Positions 16,589 to 24,442 of a stretch of DNA of 64,000 nucleotides are shown here, one piece after another. The position numbers and the translations under genes were made by a program. The stretch lies in NCBI GenBank assembly GCA_964451375.1, contig CAYVIN010000011.1:6300-70299 (forward strand), given 5' to 3'. Source of the DNA: JAGXQV01 sp964451375 (GTDB taxonomy: Bacteria; Pseudomonadota; Gammaproteobacteria; Burkholderiales; Sulfuricellaceae). Position 1 is the stretch's first letter. Each line of letters opens with the position of its first letter. Below the pieces are notes generated by a model. It searched no databases. It had not been told where the DNA came from and was given only the letters and a program-made list of their open reading frames with translations.

Positions 16589-18090
16589 GCGATCTCGACA
16601 TTACGCCGTTCAAGGAACTGGTCAGGCAACGCTGCGGACTGGTTCTCGAAGGCAACAACGAGGACAAGCTCGCTACCGTGCTGCAGCAGCGGATCAGCTT
16701 GGGCAAGGTCAACCCCGACGATTATTATGCGCGGCTCTACGGCGACCATCAGGAGTTTCAGGAACTGGTGAATCTGCTCACCATCAATGAAACCTATTTC
16801 TTCCGCGAGTCCGAACAAATCCAATTGCTCACCGACACCATTGCCCCCCGCCTGCTGGCGCAGCGCGGCGCCAGCCTGCCGTTGCGTATCCTCAGCGCCG
16901 GCTGCTCTTCCGGCGAGGAGCCGTATTCCATCCTGATGGCGTTGCAGGAAAAATTCGGCGACAGCAGTTCCGCGCTGTTTTCCATGGCGGGCGGCGATAT
17001 CGATACCCAGGTGCTCGCCAAGGCGCGCGCCGGGTGTTACGGTGATTTCTCTTTCCGGGGCGTGTCCGACGCCATCAAGTCCCGCTATTTCGAGCGCGAT
17101 CCGTATGCCTGGCGGCTCCGCGACGATTTGCGCAAACGCGTCGAGTTTCATCGCCTCAACCTGCTGGCGGAGAGTTTCCCGGCGGAATTACACGGCTTCG
17201 ACGTTATATTTTTCCGTAACGTGTCGATTTATTTCGATACCCCGACACGCCGCCTGATCCAGCGTCATCTCGCCTCGCTGCTCAAGGAGGACGGCTACCT
17301 CATCATCGGCACCGCCGAAACGCTCGCCAACAATCTGGGCGAACTGGCGTTGGTCGAGGAAGGCGGGCTGTTCTATTTCGTCAAACACAGCGCCGCGCAT
17401 ACCCATCGTTTTCCCGGTGAGGCGCTGGGCTGGAGTTTGCCTACAGCATCAGCACCGACGCCGACGCCGCCTCCGACGCCGACGCCGCCGGTGGCAGCCC
17501 CCTCCGCCGTTACGCCACCTGCGCCGACCAAGGTTTTTTCGTTGCCCCCCGCTGCCGCCCCGTCTGCTTCCCCTGCAAGTCTGAGCGAAGCGCAGAAACT
17601 GATCGGTGAAAAACGTTACGACGAAGCGTTGAGTCTCCTCGACAAGCTGTTGGTTCAACAACCCGGCGACGCCCAGGCGTTATTGTTGAAAGCCCACGTC
17701 CAACTCAATCGCAAGGCCTTTGGCGAGGCGGAGCGCACCGCCCAGCAGGTGCTCGACGCCGACCCCTGGTCGGTAGACGCCCTGATGGTGCTGGGTCTGG
17801 CCGCCAAGTGGCGCGAGCAGAGCGGCGACGCGGTACGCTGGTTCAAGCAGGCGGTGTATGCCCGTCATGAATGCTGGCCGGCCCGTTATTACCTGGCGGA
17901 GCTATACCGCAACAACGGCGAAACCGAAAAAGCTTGCCGTGAATACCGGGGCGTTCAGCAATCCCTGAGCCGCCCTCAGGACACCGGGCTGAAAGTCGTC
18001 CCGTTGGCCTTGCCGGCGGCGGAAGTGCGCTTCCTCTGCGAACACCAGCTTGCCCGCATGGACGGGCGGCGCGAAGCTACCGGGAGATAA
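16585..18090 (+). CDS. cheR: CheR-type receptor methyltransferase with TPR tail
   Basis: 501 residues. CheR N-terminal helical domain, then the SAM-dependent methyltransferase (SAGCSSGEEPYS for SAM binding; NETYFFRE upstream; FFRNVSIYFD where most CheR proteins have CRNVLIYF). A proline/alanine/threonine-rich linker (about 285-330) leads to three or four TPR units (about 335-445, each with a hydrophobic A-x-x-L pattern). CheR plus TPR is the layout of WspC/FrzF-like enzymes. Start at the ATG inside the cheB stop. Confidence 0.92.
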   Translation: MSDLDITPFKELVRQRCGLVLEGNNEDKLATVLQQRISLGKVNPDDYYARLYGDHQEFQELVNLLTINETYFFRESEQIQLLTDTIAPRLLAQRGASLPLRILSAGCSSGEEPYSILMALQEKFGDSSSALFSMAGGDIDTQVLAKARAGCYGDFSFRGVSDAIKSRYFERDPYAWRLRDDLRKRVEFHRLNLLAESFPAELHGFDVIFFRNVSIYFDTPTRRLIQRHLASLLKEDGYLIIGTAETLANNLGELALVEEGGLFYFVKHSAAHTHRFPGEALGWSLPTASAPTPTPPPTPTPPVAAPSAVTPPAPTKVFSLPPAAAPSASPASLSEAQKLIGEKRYDEALSLLDKLLVQQPGDAQALLLKAHVQLNRKAFGEAERTAQQVLDADPWSVDALMVLGLAAKWREQSGDAVRWFKQAVYARHECWPARYYLAELYRNNGETEKACREYRGVQQSLSRPQDTGLKVVPLALPAAEVRFLCEHQLARMDGRREATGR

Positions 18091-18096
18091 ACCGCG

Positions 18097-20337
18097 ATGG
18101 CTCTGGATATCGGCAAATTTGTCATCCGCTTCATCGAAGAGGCCCGCGACCATGTCGGGAAACTCTACGACGGTCTGTCCATGCTGGGCAGCGGCGGGGC
18201 TGACAAGGAAAGCGTTAACGCGATCTTCCGCTCCGCCCATACCATCAAGGGCTCCTCGCGGATGCTCAAACTCACCACCATCACGGAGACCGCGCACAAG
18301 CTGGAAGATGTGCTGGGCGGGCTGCGCGACGGTTCACTGGCCTTTACGCCGGCGCTCGGTGAGGTGATGTATCGGGGTATCGACGCCATCGCCGCGCTGA
18401 TTGAAAAACTCGCGGAATCCAACAACCCGGCGAGCCTGCCGCCCCCCGATGAGGCTTTGTGCGCCGCGCTGTCCGCCGCAGCCGGCGGGCAGGCAGCGCC
18501 TGACAGCGCCTCCCCGGCGGCGGAAACGCCGCCGCAAGCTGCAAACGCTCAAGCGGCTGAAGACGCGCCCGCCGCGCCTCCGGCTGCGTTGGAAACACCC
18601 GCCGCGCTGGTCGCGGCGCAGCCCACGCCTCTTGCGCCTGCTCCGCCCGCCGCCCCGGACAAACTCAAAGCGCCCGACACGGTGCGAGTGCGCCTGACCA
18701 AACTCGACGAACTCATCAAGCTGATGGGCGAAGTGGTGTCCAGCCACGCGCTGCTGCGCCAACGCCTCGCCGATATCCGCACCATCCAGCGGGAAGCCTC
18801 GCCCGACGCTTGGGAAGTCCATCGCGCCAACCTGCACCATTTCGCCCGGCAGCTTATCGACGACGTGCAGGCTCAGGAAATGCTGATGGCCGAACTTCAC
18901 GACAAAGCGCTGATCATGCGTATGTTGCCGCTGGCGATTGTGTTCGACCCGGCGGGGCGGATCGTTCGCGACCTCGCCCGCTCTGTGGGCAAACAAGTGG
19001 AGTGTGTGGTAAGCGGCTCGGAAATCGAACTGGATCGCCAGATGATCGACAAACTTTCCGATCCCATCATTCATCTTTTGCGCAACGCCACCGACCACGG
19101 CGTCGAAACCCCGGACAAGCGCCTCGCTGCGGGCAAACCCGCGCAAGGGCGGGTCAGCCTGTCGGCGCGTCAGGACGGCGGCTGGGTCGTCATCGAAATC
19201 AGCGATGATGGGGGCGGCATCCCGCTTGCCAGTGTGCGCGACAAAGCCACGCGCAAAGGCTTCATCAGCGCTGAAAAAGCCGCTACGATGGGCGATCAGG
19301 AAGTGGTGGACTTGATCTTTCTGCCGGGTTTCTCGACCAGCGCCATCATCACCGACATCTCCGGGCGCGGGGTGGGCATGGATGTGGTCAAGCAGACCAT
19401 CGTCGATGACCTGCAAGGCGTGGTGAGCGTCGAAACCCGCCCCGGCCAGGGGACTACCTTTGCGTTGCGCCTGCCGTTGTCGCTGGCGGTGATGCGGGTC
19501 TTGCTGGTGGACGTGAAAGGCCTGCCGTTTGGCTTCACCGCGCAGTACGTGGCGGAACTGATCCGGGTGCCGCATACGGAGATGTTGACGGTGGCGGAGC
19601 GTAACGCGGTGATCATCCGTAACGAATTCGTCCCGGTCGCGCCGCTTGCCGAATTGCTCGGCATTCCTTCCGCCTTGCAGCGCAGTGCGCCGCGCCCCGC
19701 TCTCGGCGGCGATCTCGGCGCATTGCTGGTGGTGGTGCGGGTGCGCAACGAAAAACTGGCGCTGTCCGTCGATGAATTGCTCGATGAACGCGATATGGTC
19801 ATCAAGCCGCTGCCGGAACACATGCGCCGCTTGCAGATGGTTTCCGGCGTGGTGGCGACCGGGCGCAATGAACTGGTCAGCGTATTACACGCGCCGGCGC
19901 TGCTGGAGCTGGCGCGCAAGGCGCGCGGCCACGCGGTGCAAGCCGAAACCGCCGCCCACGGCGGGGCCAGCGCCTACCATATTCTGGTGGTTGACGATTC
20001 GCTGAACACCAGGGAAATCGAAAAAGACGTGCTGGAAGCCTACGGCTACCGGGTCACCCTTGCAGAGGATGGCCTGGACGGTCTGAAAAAGGCGCGCGAG
20101 GGACGTTTCGACGCGGTGTTGACCGACGTGGAAATGCCCAATATGGACGGCTTCACCCTCACCGGCAAATTGCGTGAGGAAGAGAATTACCGCGACACCC
20201 CCATCGTTATCATTACCTCCCGCGAAAAAGAGGAGGACAAGCGGCGCGGCATCCAGGTCGGCGCGGACGCCTACATCGTCAAGGGGGATTTCGACCAGAG
20301 CAATCTGGTGGATACGTTGCGCAGCCTGCTTGGCTGA
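18097..20337 (+). CDS. cheA: Hybrid chemotaxis histidine kinase CheA-REC (WspE-like)
   Basis: 746 residues. HPt/P1 with SAHTIKGSSRM (His about 48), a long Ala/Pro linker (about 125-195) with no recognisable P2, the dimerisation helices (LDELIKLMGEVVSSHALLRQ), the ATPase (LLRNATDHGVE, ISDDGGGI, GRGVGMDVVK), a CheW-like regulatory domain (about 460-600), and a C-terminal REC (ILVVDDSLNTREIEKD; Asp in AVLTDVEMPNMDG, about 677). CheA fused to REC is the WspE/FrzE layout. It autophosphorylates in complex with CheW and receptors and would pass phosphate to its own REC and to the REC proteins downstream. Confidence 0.93.
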   Translation: MALDIGKFVIRFIEEARDHVGKLYDGLSMLGSGGADKESVNAIFRSAHTIKGSSRMLKLTTITETAHKLEDVLGGLRDGSLAFTPALGEVMYRGIDAIAALIEKLAESNNPASLPPPDEALCAALSAAAGGQAAPDSASPAAETPPQAANAQAAEDAPAAPPAALETPAALVAAQPTPLAPAPPAAPDKLKAPDTVRVRLTKLDELIKLMGEVVSSHALLRQRLADIRTIQREASPDAWEVHRANLHHFARQLIDDVQAQEMLMAELHDKALIMRMLPLAIVFDPAGRIVRDLARSVGKQVECVVSGSEIELDRQMIDKLSDPIIHLLRNATDHGVETPDKRLAAGKPAQGRVSLSARQDGGWVVIEISDDGGGIPLASVRDKATRKGFISAEKAATMGDQEVVDLIFLPGFSTSAIITDISGRGVGMDVVKQTIVDDLQGVVSVETRPGQGTTFALRLPLSLAVMRVLLVDVKGLPFGFTAQYVAELIRVPHTEMLTVAERNAVIIRNEFVPVAPLAELLGIPSALQRSAPRPALGGDLGALLVVVRVRNEKLALSVDELLDERDMVIKPLPEHMRRLQMVSGVVATGRNELVSVLHAPALLELARKARGHAVQAETAAHGGASAYHILVVDDSLNTREIEKDVLEAYGYRVTLAEDGLDGLKKAREGRFDAVLTDVEMPNMDGFTLTGKLREEENYRDTPIVIITSREKEEDKRRGIQVGADAYIVKGDFDQSNLVDTLRSLLG

Positions 20338-20425
20338 ACTTGAATTGCTGATTTGAACCGAAAAATCGACAGGCCGCTGGATGACTGCGCGGCGCGACTA
20401 AATAACAAGTTAGAGGTGAACCAAC

Positions 20426-20800
20426 ATGAAAATACTGGTAGTTGACGATGACGCTCTGGCCGGCGAGATGACCGCCGCCGTGCTGGAAGGACTGGGACAT
20501 GAATACGTACTCGCCGAAAACGGTGTGGAAGCAATGGACAGGCTTAGCGCCGACGGCCCCTTCGACCTGATCATCAGCGACATGAACATGCCGTTGGTGA
20601 GCGGCATCGATTTGTTCCGCGAAGTGCGCGGTCAGGGGGTGGAAATGCCCTTCATCCTGCTCACCGGCGACGACCCCGAGGGGCCGCGCGCCGAAGAGCC
20701 GAATCTCGACGCCTGCCTGCTCAAGGATTTCAGCCTGGAAGAAAGTCTGCCCCAGGTGATGGAAGAAGTGATGGCGCGGCATTGGGTGCAGGATAAGTGA
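20426..20800 (+). CDS. Single-domain response regulator (CheY-like)
   Basis: 124 residues, one REC domain: ILVVDDDALAGEMTAAVLEG at the N-terminus, phospho-acceptor Asp in LIISDMNMPLVSG, a Thr in LLTGDD, and a Lys in LLKDFS. It has no output domain, so it acts as a shuttle or phosphate sink. It lies between the hybrid CheA and the GGDEF regulator. Ribosome site GAGGTG. Confidence 0.85.
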   Translation: MKILVVDDDALAGEMTAAVLEGLGHEYVLAENGVEAMDRLSADGPFDLIISDMNMPLVSGIDLFREVRGQGVEMPFILLTGDDPEGPRAEEPNLDACLLKDFSLEESLPQVMEEVMARHWVQDK

Positions 20801-20834
20801 ATTTTTCCAAAAATTTCCGAGCGAGCCACAAATC

Positions 20835-22505
20835 ATGAGCCAACCCACCCAGTCGGTGCGTAGCAAGATTGCCCAGTTGCGCGCCAAATTCATCGAGCAG
20901 CTTCCCGGACGGGTCGAGCAAGCCCTGGGTATGTTTGCCTCCCTGCGCGCCAACCCCAACAACAAGGAAACCGCCGCCAATTTGCACCGTTTCCTGCACA
21001 GCATAAAAGGCACCGGCAATTCTTTCGGTTTCAAGGATTTGGGCGCCATTGCAGGACGCGGCGAACACTTGGCCGGCAAGCTGCTCGACAATCCCGGCGA
21101 AGCGACGCCGGCATTTTGGGACGAACTTGGCGAAGTGCTCGCCAACATCAACATGGGGGCGGAAGTCATCGCCGAACTGGGCAGCGATCTTACCCAGGAA
21201 AAAGCCGTTCCGCAGTTTGAATTGCCCAAAGTCGATAATGAAGTGGATCCCGGTGGGAGACTGATCTATGTTTGCGACGATGAACCTCTGCAACTTCAGC
21301 AGATTGCTACGCAACTGCGGTGTTTTGGCTACATCACCGTTACTTTTGACGACCCGGCGGAGTTGGCGACGGCGGTCAAGGCCAAACGCCCGTCGGCCAT
21401 CATCCTGGATATCCGTTTCCCCAATGGCGTGAGCGGCACCGACGCTCTGATTGCACTAAATCAGGAAATCGACCATCCGGTGCCAACCATTTTTCTGTCG
21501 GGGCGTGAGGATTTCCAGGCTCGCCTGGCTGCAGTGCAGGCTGGCGGCAACGCCTATTTCATCAAGCCGGCGCTTCCTCTTGAGCTGGTCGCGATGCTCG
21601 ACGACCTGACGGTGCAGAAAAAACCCGAGCCTTACCGGGTGCTGGTGGTGGACGATGAACCCGAAATTGCTTCCTACCACAGCCTGATTCTTCAGGAAGC
21701 GCGAATGATCACCTACCAGGTTCACCAACCGGAGCGGGTTCTCGAAGTATTGCAGGAGTTCCGCCCCGATCTGGTTCTGATGGATATGTACATGCCGGCT
21801 TGCACCGGACGTGATCTTGCGCAGTTGATACGTCAGGTTCCCGATTACGTTGGCTTGCCGATCGTCTACCTGTCCAGCGAAACCGACCGCACCAAGCAGT
21901 TTTCCGCGATGAAAGTCGGCGCCGAGGGATTTCTCACCAAACCCATCCAGCCCGAAGACCTGGTAACGGCGGTGGCGATTCGCGCCGAGCGGATGCGCAC
22001 CCTGCGCACCTTGATGGCGCGCGACAGCCTTACCGGCCTGTATAACCATACCACCACCACCCAGTTGCTCGACAGCGCCCTATGCACGGCGACACGCCAG
22101 GAAACTCCGCTGTGCTTCGTGATGATCGATGTGGATCGTTTCAAATCGGTCAACGATACCTACGGCCACCCCGTCGGCGATCAGGTGTTGCTGGCGCTGG
22201 CGCGGGTTTTACAGCAGCGCTTGCGCAATTCCGATATCGTGGGGCGCTACGGCGGCGAGGAATTTGCAGTGATCCTTAACGAAATTGAGATGGGGCGCGC
22301 GTTCCAGATCATCGACCAGCTTCGCGAAGATTTCTCCAAAGTCCGCTTCCATGCCAACAACATCGAGTTTTCCTGTACCTTCAGCGCCGGCATCGCCGCA
22401 TTCCCGCAATACAAACGTCTGGAAATCCTCCGCGAAGCCGCCGACCGCGCGCTTTACCACGCCAAGGAACAGGGGCGGAACCGGGTGGTGACAAATATTG
22501 GTTAA
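20835..22505 (+). CDS. HPt-REC-REC-GGDEF diguanylate cyclase
   Basis: 556 residues. An N-terminal HPt with FLHSIKGTGNSFGF (His about 55), REC1 (about 140-255, Asp in AIILDIRFPNG), REC2 (about 268-385, VLVVDDEPEIASYH; Asp in LVLMDMYMP) and a GGDEF domain (about 390-556) with the active motif GGEEF. RNSD sits five residues before it, a canonical inhibitory I-site. It should make c-di-GMP when phosphorylated and be product-inhibited. It takes the place of WspR in this cluster, but carries its own HPt and two receivers, so it may be fed both by CheA and by other kinases. Confidence 0.9.
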   Translation: MSQPTQSVRSKIAQLRAKFIEQLPGRVEQALGMFASLRANPNNKETAANLHRFLHSIKGTGNSFGFKDLGAIAGRGEHLAGKLLDNPGEATPAFWDELGEVLANINMGAEVIAELGSDLTQEKAVPQFELPKVDNEVDPGGRLIYVCDDEPLQLQQIATQLRCFGYITVTFDDPAELATAVKAKRPSAIILDIRFPNGVSGTDALIALNQEIDHPVPTIFLSGREDFQARLAAVQAGGNAYFIKPALPLELVAMLDDLTVQKKPEPYRVLVVDDEPEIASYHSLILQEARMITYQVHQPERVLEVLQEFRPDLVLMDMYMPACTGRDLAQLIRQVPDYVGLPIVYLSSETDRTKQFSAMKVGAEGFLTKPIQPEDLVTAVAIRAERMRTLRTLMARDSLTGLYNHTTTTQLLDSALCTATRQETPLCFVMIDVDRFKSVNDTYGHPVGDQVLLALARVLQQRLRNSDIVGRYGGEEFAVILNEIEMGRAFQIIDQLREDFSKVRFHANNIEFSCTFSAGIAAFPQYKRLEILREAADRALYHAKEQGRNRVVTNIG

Positions 22506-22524
22506 TGTGTAGCGTATGGGTCTT

Positions 22525-22578
22525 GCGCCGTGAGGCGCTCATCAATTAAACATTAAAAATTAAGCACTAAAAATTAGC
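22525..22578 (+). repeat. GC hairpin plus heptamer repeat, copy 2
   Basis: GCGCC-GTGA-GGCGC (22525-22538), a 6-base gap, then ATTAAAC, ATTAAAA, ATTAAGC, ACTAAAA and ATTAGC in exact 7-base register (22545-22578), ending 12 bases before the cheW start. Same layout as the copies at 13683 and 51691. Confidence 0.65.
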
Positions 22579-22590
22579 AACGGAGTTGTC

Positions 22591-23103
22591 ATGAGCGAAC
22601 TTACTCTCGACCAGGTATTGACCCAGCGTCGCGAAGCCAACCGCGAGATCGTCAACGTCGATGAACCTACTACCAAACTGGTCATATTCGATCTGGCCGG
22701 GGAATGGTTTGCTTTCCACGGTGAACGGATCCGGGAAATCCTGTCCCAGGTAGAGGTCTATTTCGTGCCGGGTTGCCCGGCATCGCTGGAAGGTGTCATC
22801 AACGTGCGCGGCGATATTGAGTCGGTCATTCTGCTCAATGACATCCTGCATTTGCCGGGCGGCGAGACCGGACGCAGTTCCTCGATATTGCTGGGGCGCG
22901 GCAGTGGCATGAGCAGCGGGATACGGGTGGATGAAGTCATTGATGTCGTGGATGTAGTGCAGAGCAATATTCATCCACCGCCCGGCACCATCCCTGAACA
23001 TTTGCGCAGCATAGTGCTGGGCATTCTGCGCTTCAAGGACAAGCCCGTCGCGGTGCTCGACCTTGATCAGATTTTCAGCGATTACAGCCGCGTACTGGGA
23101 TGA
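22591..23103 (+). CDS. cheW: Chemotaxis coupling protein CheW
   Basis: 170 residues. The CheW fold is clear: LVIFDLAGEWFAFHGERIREI, the VEVYFVPGCPASLEGVINVRG segment typical of the CheW/receptor contact, DEVIDVVDV, and a closing VAVLDLDQIFSDY strand. It couples the local receptors to CheA. It ends in an ATGA overlap with a second, shorter CheW-like gene, giving two coupling proteins as in Wsp systems (WspB and WspD). Confidence 0.9.
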   Translation: MSELTLDQVLTQRREANREIVNVDEPTTKLVIFDLAGEWFAFHGERIREILSQVEVYFVPGCPASLEGVINVRGDIESVILLNDILHLPGGETGRSSSILLGRGSGMSSGIRVDEVIDVVDVVQSNIHPPPGTIPEHLRSIVLGILRFKDKPVAVLDLDQIFSDYSRVLG

Positions 23104-23477
23104 ACGCTGCGTCACCCCCCCAACTTTCCGGCCATACTCTGGATGTCGTGACCTTTCGCGCCGGCGGGCAACGGTGCGCCGTCGAAGCCCGGATGGTGCG
23201 CGCGTCCCGGCCTCTCGCGGCGGATGTCGCACCCGACCTCGCCCACCGTATCGGTTTGCAGGAAGAAACGGACGGCCCCCGCCAACTGCTGCTTTTCAAA
23301 CACCCGCAAGCCGATATTCCATTTGCAGTCACGCCGCCAGTGCAACTCCAGGCAGTCCCTGTTGAATACATCCACCCGCTGCCGCCATTACTCGCCGCCA
23401 CCACGCAAATTTGCGGTTTACGCGCCCTGATTCTCGATGCAGACGGCATCATCCTGCTGGTCGATTTGGCGGAATAG
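23100..23477 (+). CDS. Short CheW-like coupling protein
   Basis: 125 residues, translationally coupled to cheW. It keeps the first CheW strand pattern (LDVVTFRAGGQRCAVEARMV) and the last (GIILLVDLAE), but the middle is short and lacks the conserved GVINLRG segment. It may be a degenerate WspD counterpart that can bind CheA or receptor but not both. Alternative: an unrelated protein with a beta-barrel of this type. It ends before a strong terminator, closing the cluster. Confidence 0.55.
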   Translation: MNAASPPQLSGHTLDVVTFRAGGQRCAVEARMVRASRPLAADVAPDLAHRIGLQEETDGPRQLLLFKHPQADIPFAVTPPVQLQAVPVEYIHPLPPLLAATTQICGLRALILDADGIILLVDLAE

Positions 23478-23551
23478 CGATTCGGGGCTTCTTCGCTTGG
23501 CGAACATCACTTGTTCAGTCATCACCCGGGAAAATCAGCCGTGCAAAAACA

Positions 23552-23592
23552 AAAACGCCTGTCACGCTAGCCGCGCAACAGGCGTTTTTTCC
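23552..23592. terminator. Bidirectional intrinsic terminator
   Basis: AAAACGCCTGT (23552-23562) pairs perfectly with ACAGGCGTTTT (23578-23588), followed by further T on the plus strand and preceded by a run of A, so it can end both the chemosensory operon (+) and the pil operon (-). Confidence 0.85.
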
Positions 23593-23605
23593 TTTGTAAA
23601 GGGTC

Positions 23606-24412
23606 TTACAACTGTATCGGTTCGACCGGGCAGGATGTCGGCGACCCTTCAACCGTCATAACGTTGCTGCCATCCGATTTGAAGTAGATCGTGATATTCG
23701 GATTTGTCGAAGTAACCGGCGGCCCAGGCAACACACAATCGCCACTGGCCTTACTCATCGACCACACCTGACCGTTCGCCAGTTTGAAGATAGTGCCTTG
23801 CTGGGAATACAAGTCCTGCATATTGGGAATGGTCGAAACAATCGGATCGCGATTCTTGACATTGGTAATCGTCACCTTCTTGGTGGCAGATGCGACGACG
23901 CCGTTAAAGGAATCATAAACCGTCAGCAGAATGTCGGTGTTGTCCAGAACCTGCTTGGCAGTGACCGTCGTTCCTTCAATCACAGCCGAAGCCGACCCGG
24001 ATAAGCCGATTTTCAGGTCGCTGTCGCCCTTGGTGACGATATGCTGAATCTTCGTATCGGCAATGGAATACCAATACCACTTGCTTTGGGCATAGTAGGT
24101 TGCCGACGTTCCTTCGGGTATGGTATCCGGCCCCGAAATGGTGATGGAAATCAGCTGGGGTTGGCTATCCGTACACGTCACGGGAGTTGTCATCATACAA
24201 TCCGGCACCCCCGGCAATACATGCCAGCCGTTGCCGAAAGCATCCGGGTTGAGTAGCACATTGACGTTCAGATGCGTCACGCCGCCGACGTTAACGCTGG
24301 GTATGGAGAGGATGTTGGTTTGTGTATTGTAGGTTGCATCAGCAGCGGTTGAGGTGGCGGAATACGCCATCCCCAACGCCAGCCAAGCGAATATCGAAAG
24401 TTTCTTGAACAT
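23606..24412 (-). CDS. Secreted protein with Ig-like region, unknown function
   Basis: 268 residues, start chosen at the ATG with GAGGTG four bases before it (an in-frame ATG lies 12 bases upstream). A signal peptide (KKLSIFAWLALGMAYSATST, then AA) is followed by Thr/Ser-rich beta-sheet sequence with an Ig/BIG2-like stretch (GPDTIPEGTSATYYAQSKW, later SAVIEGTTVTAKQV). Four cysteines, CMMTTPVTC and DCVLPGP...SCPVEP, suggest disulfides outside the cytoplasm. It is last in the pilMNOPQ transcript, 30 bases after pilQ, where aroK usually lies in betaproteobacteria. I do not recognise the family. A role linked to pili or adhesion is inference from position only. Confidence 0.7.
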   Translation of the reverse strand: MFKKLSIFAWLALGMAYSATSTAADATYNTQTNILSIPSVNVGGVTHLNVNVLLNPDAFGNGWHVLPGVPDCMMTTPVTCTDSQPQLISITISGPDTIPEGTSATYYAQSKWYWYSIADTKIQHIVTKGDSDLKIGLSGSASAVIEGTTVTAKQVLDNTDILLTVYDSFNGVVASATKKVTITNVKNRDPIVSTIPNMQDLYSQQGTIFKLANGQVWSMSKASGDCVLPGPPVTSTNPNITIYFKSDGSNVMTVEGSPTSCPVEPIQL

Positions 24413-24442
24413 TTTGCACCTCACTATCTGGATACGGACAAA

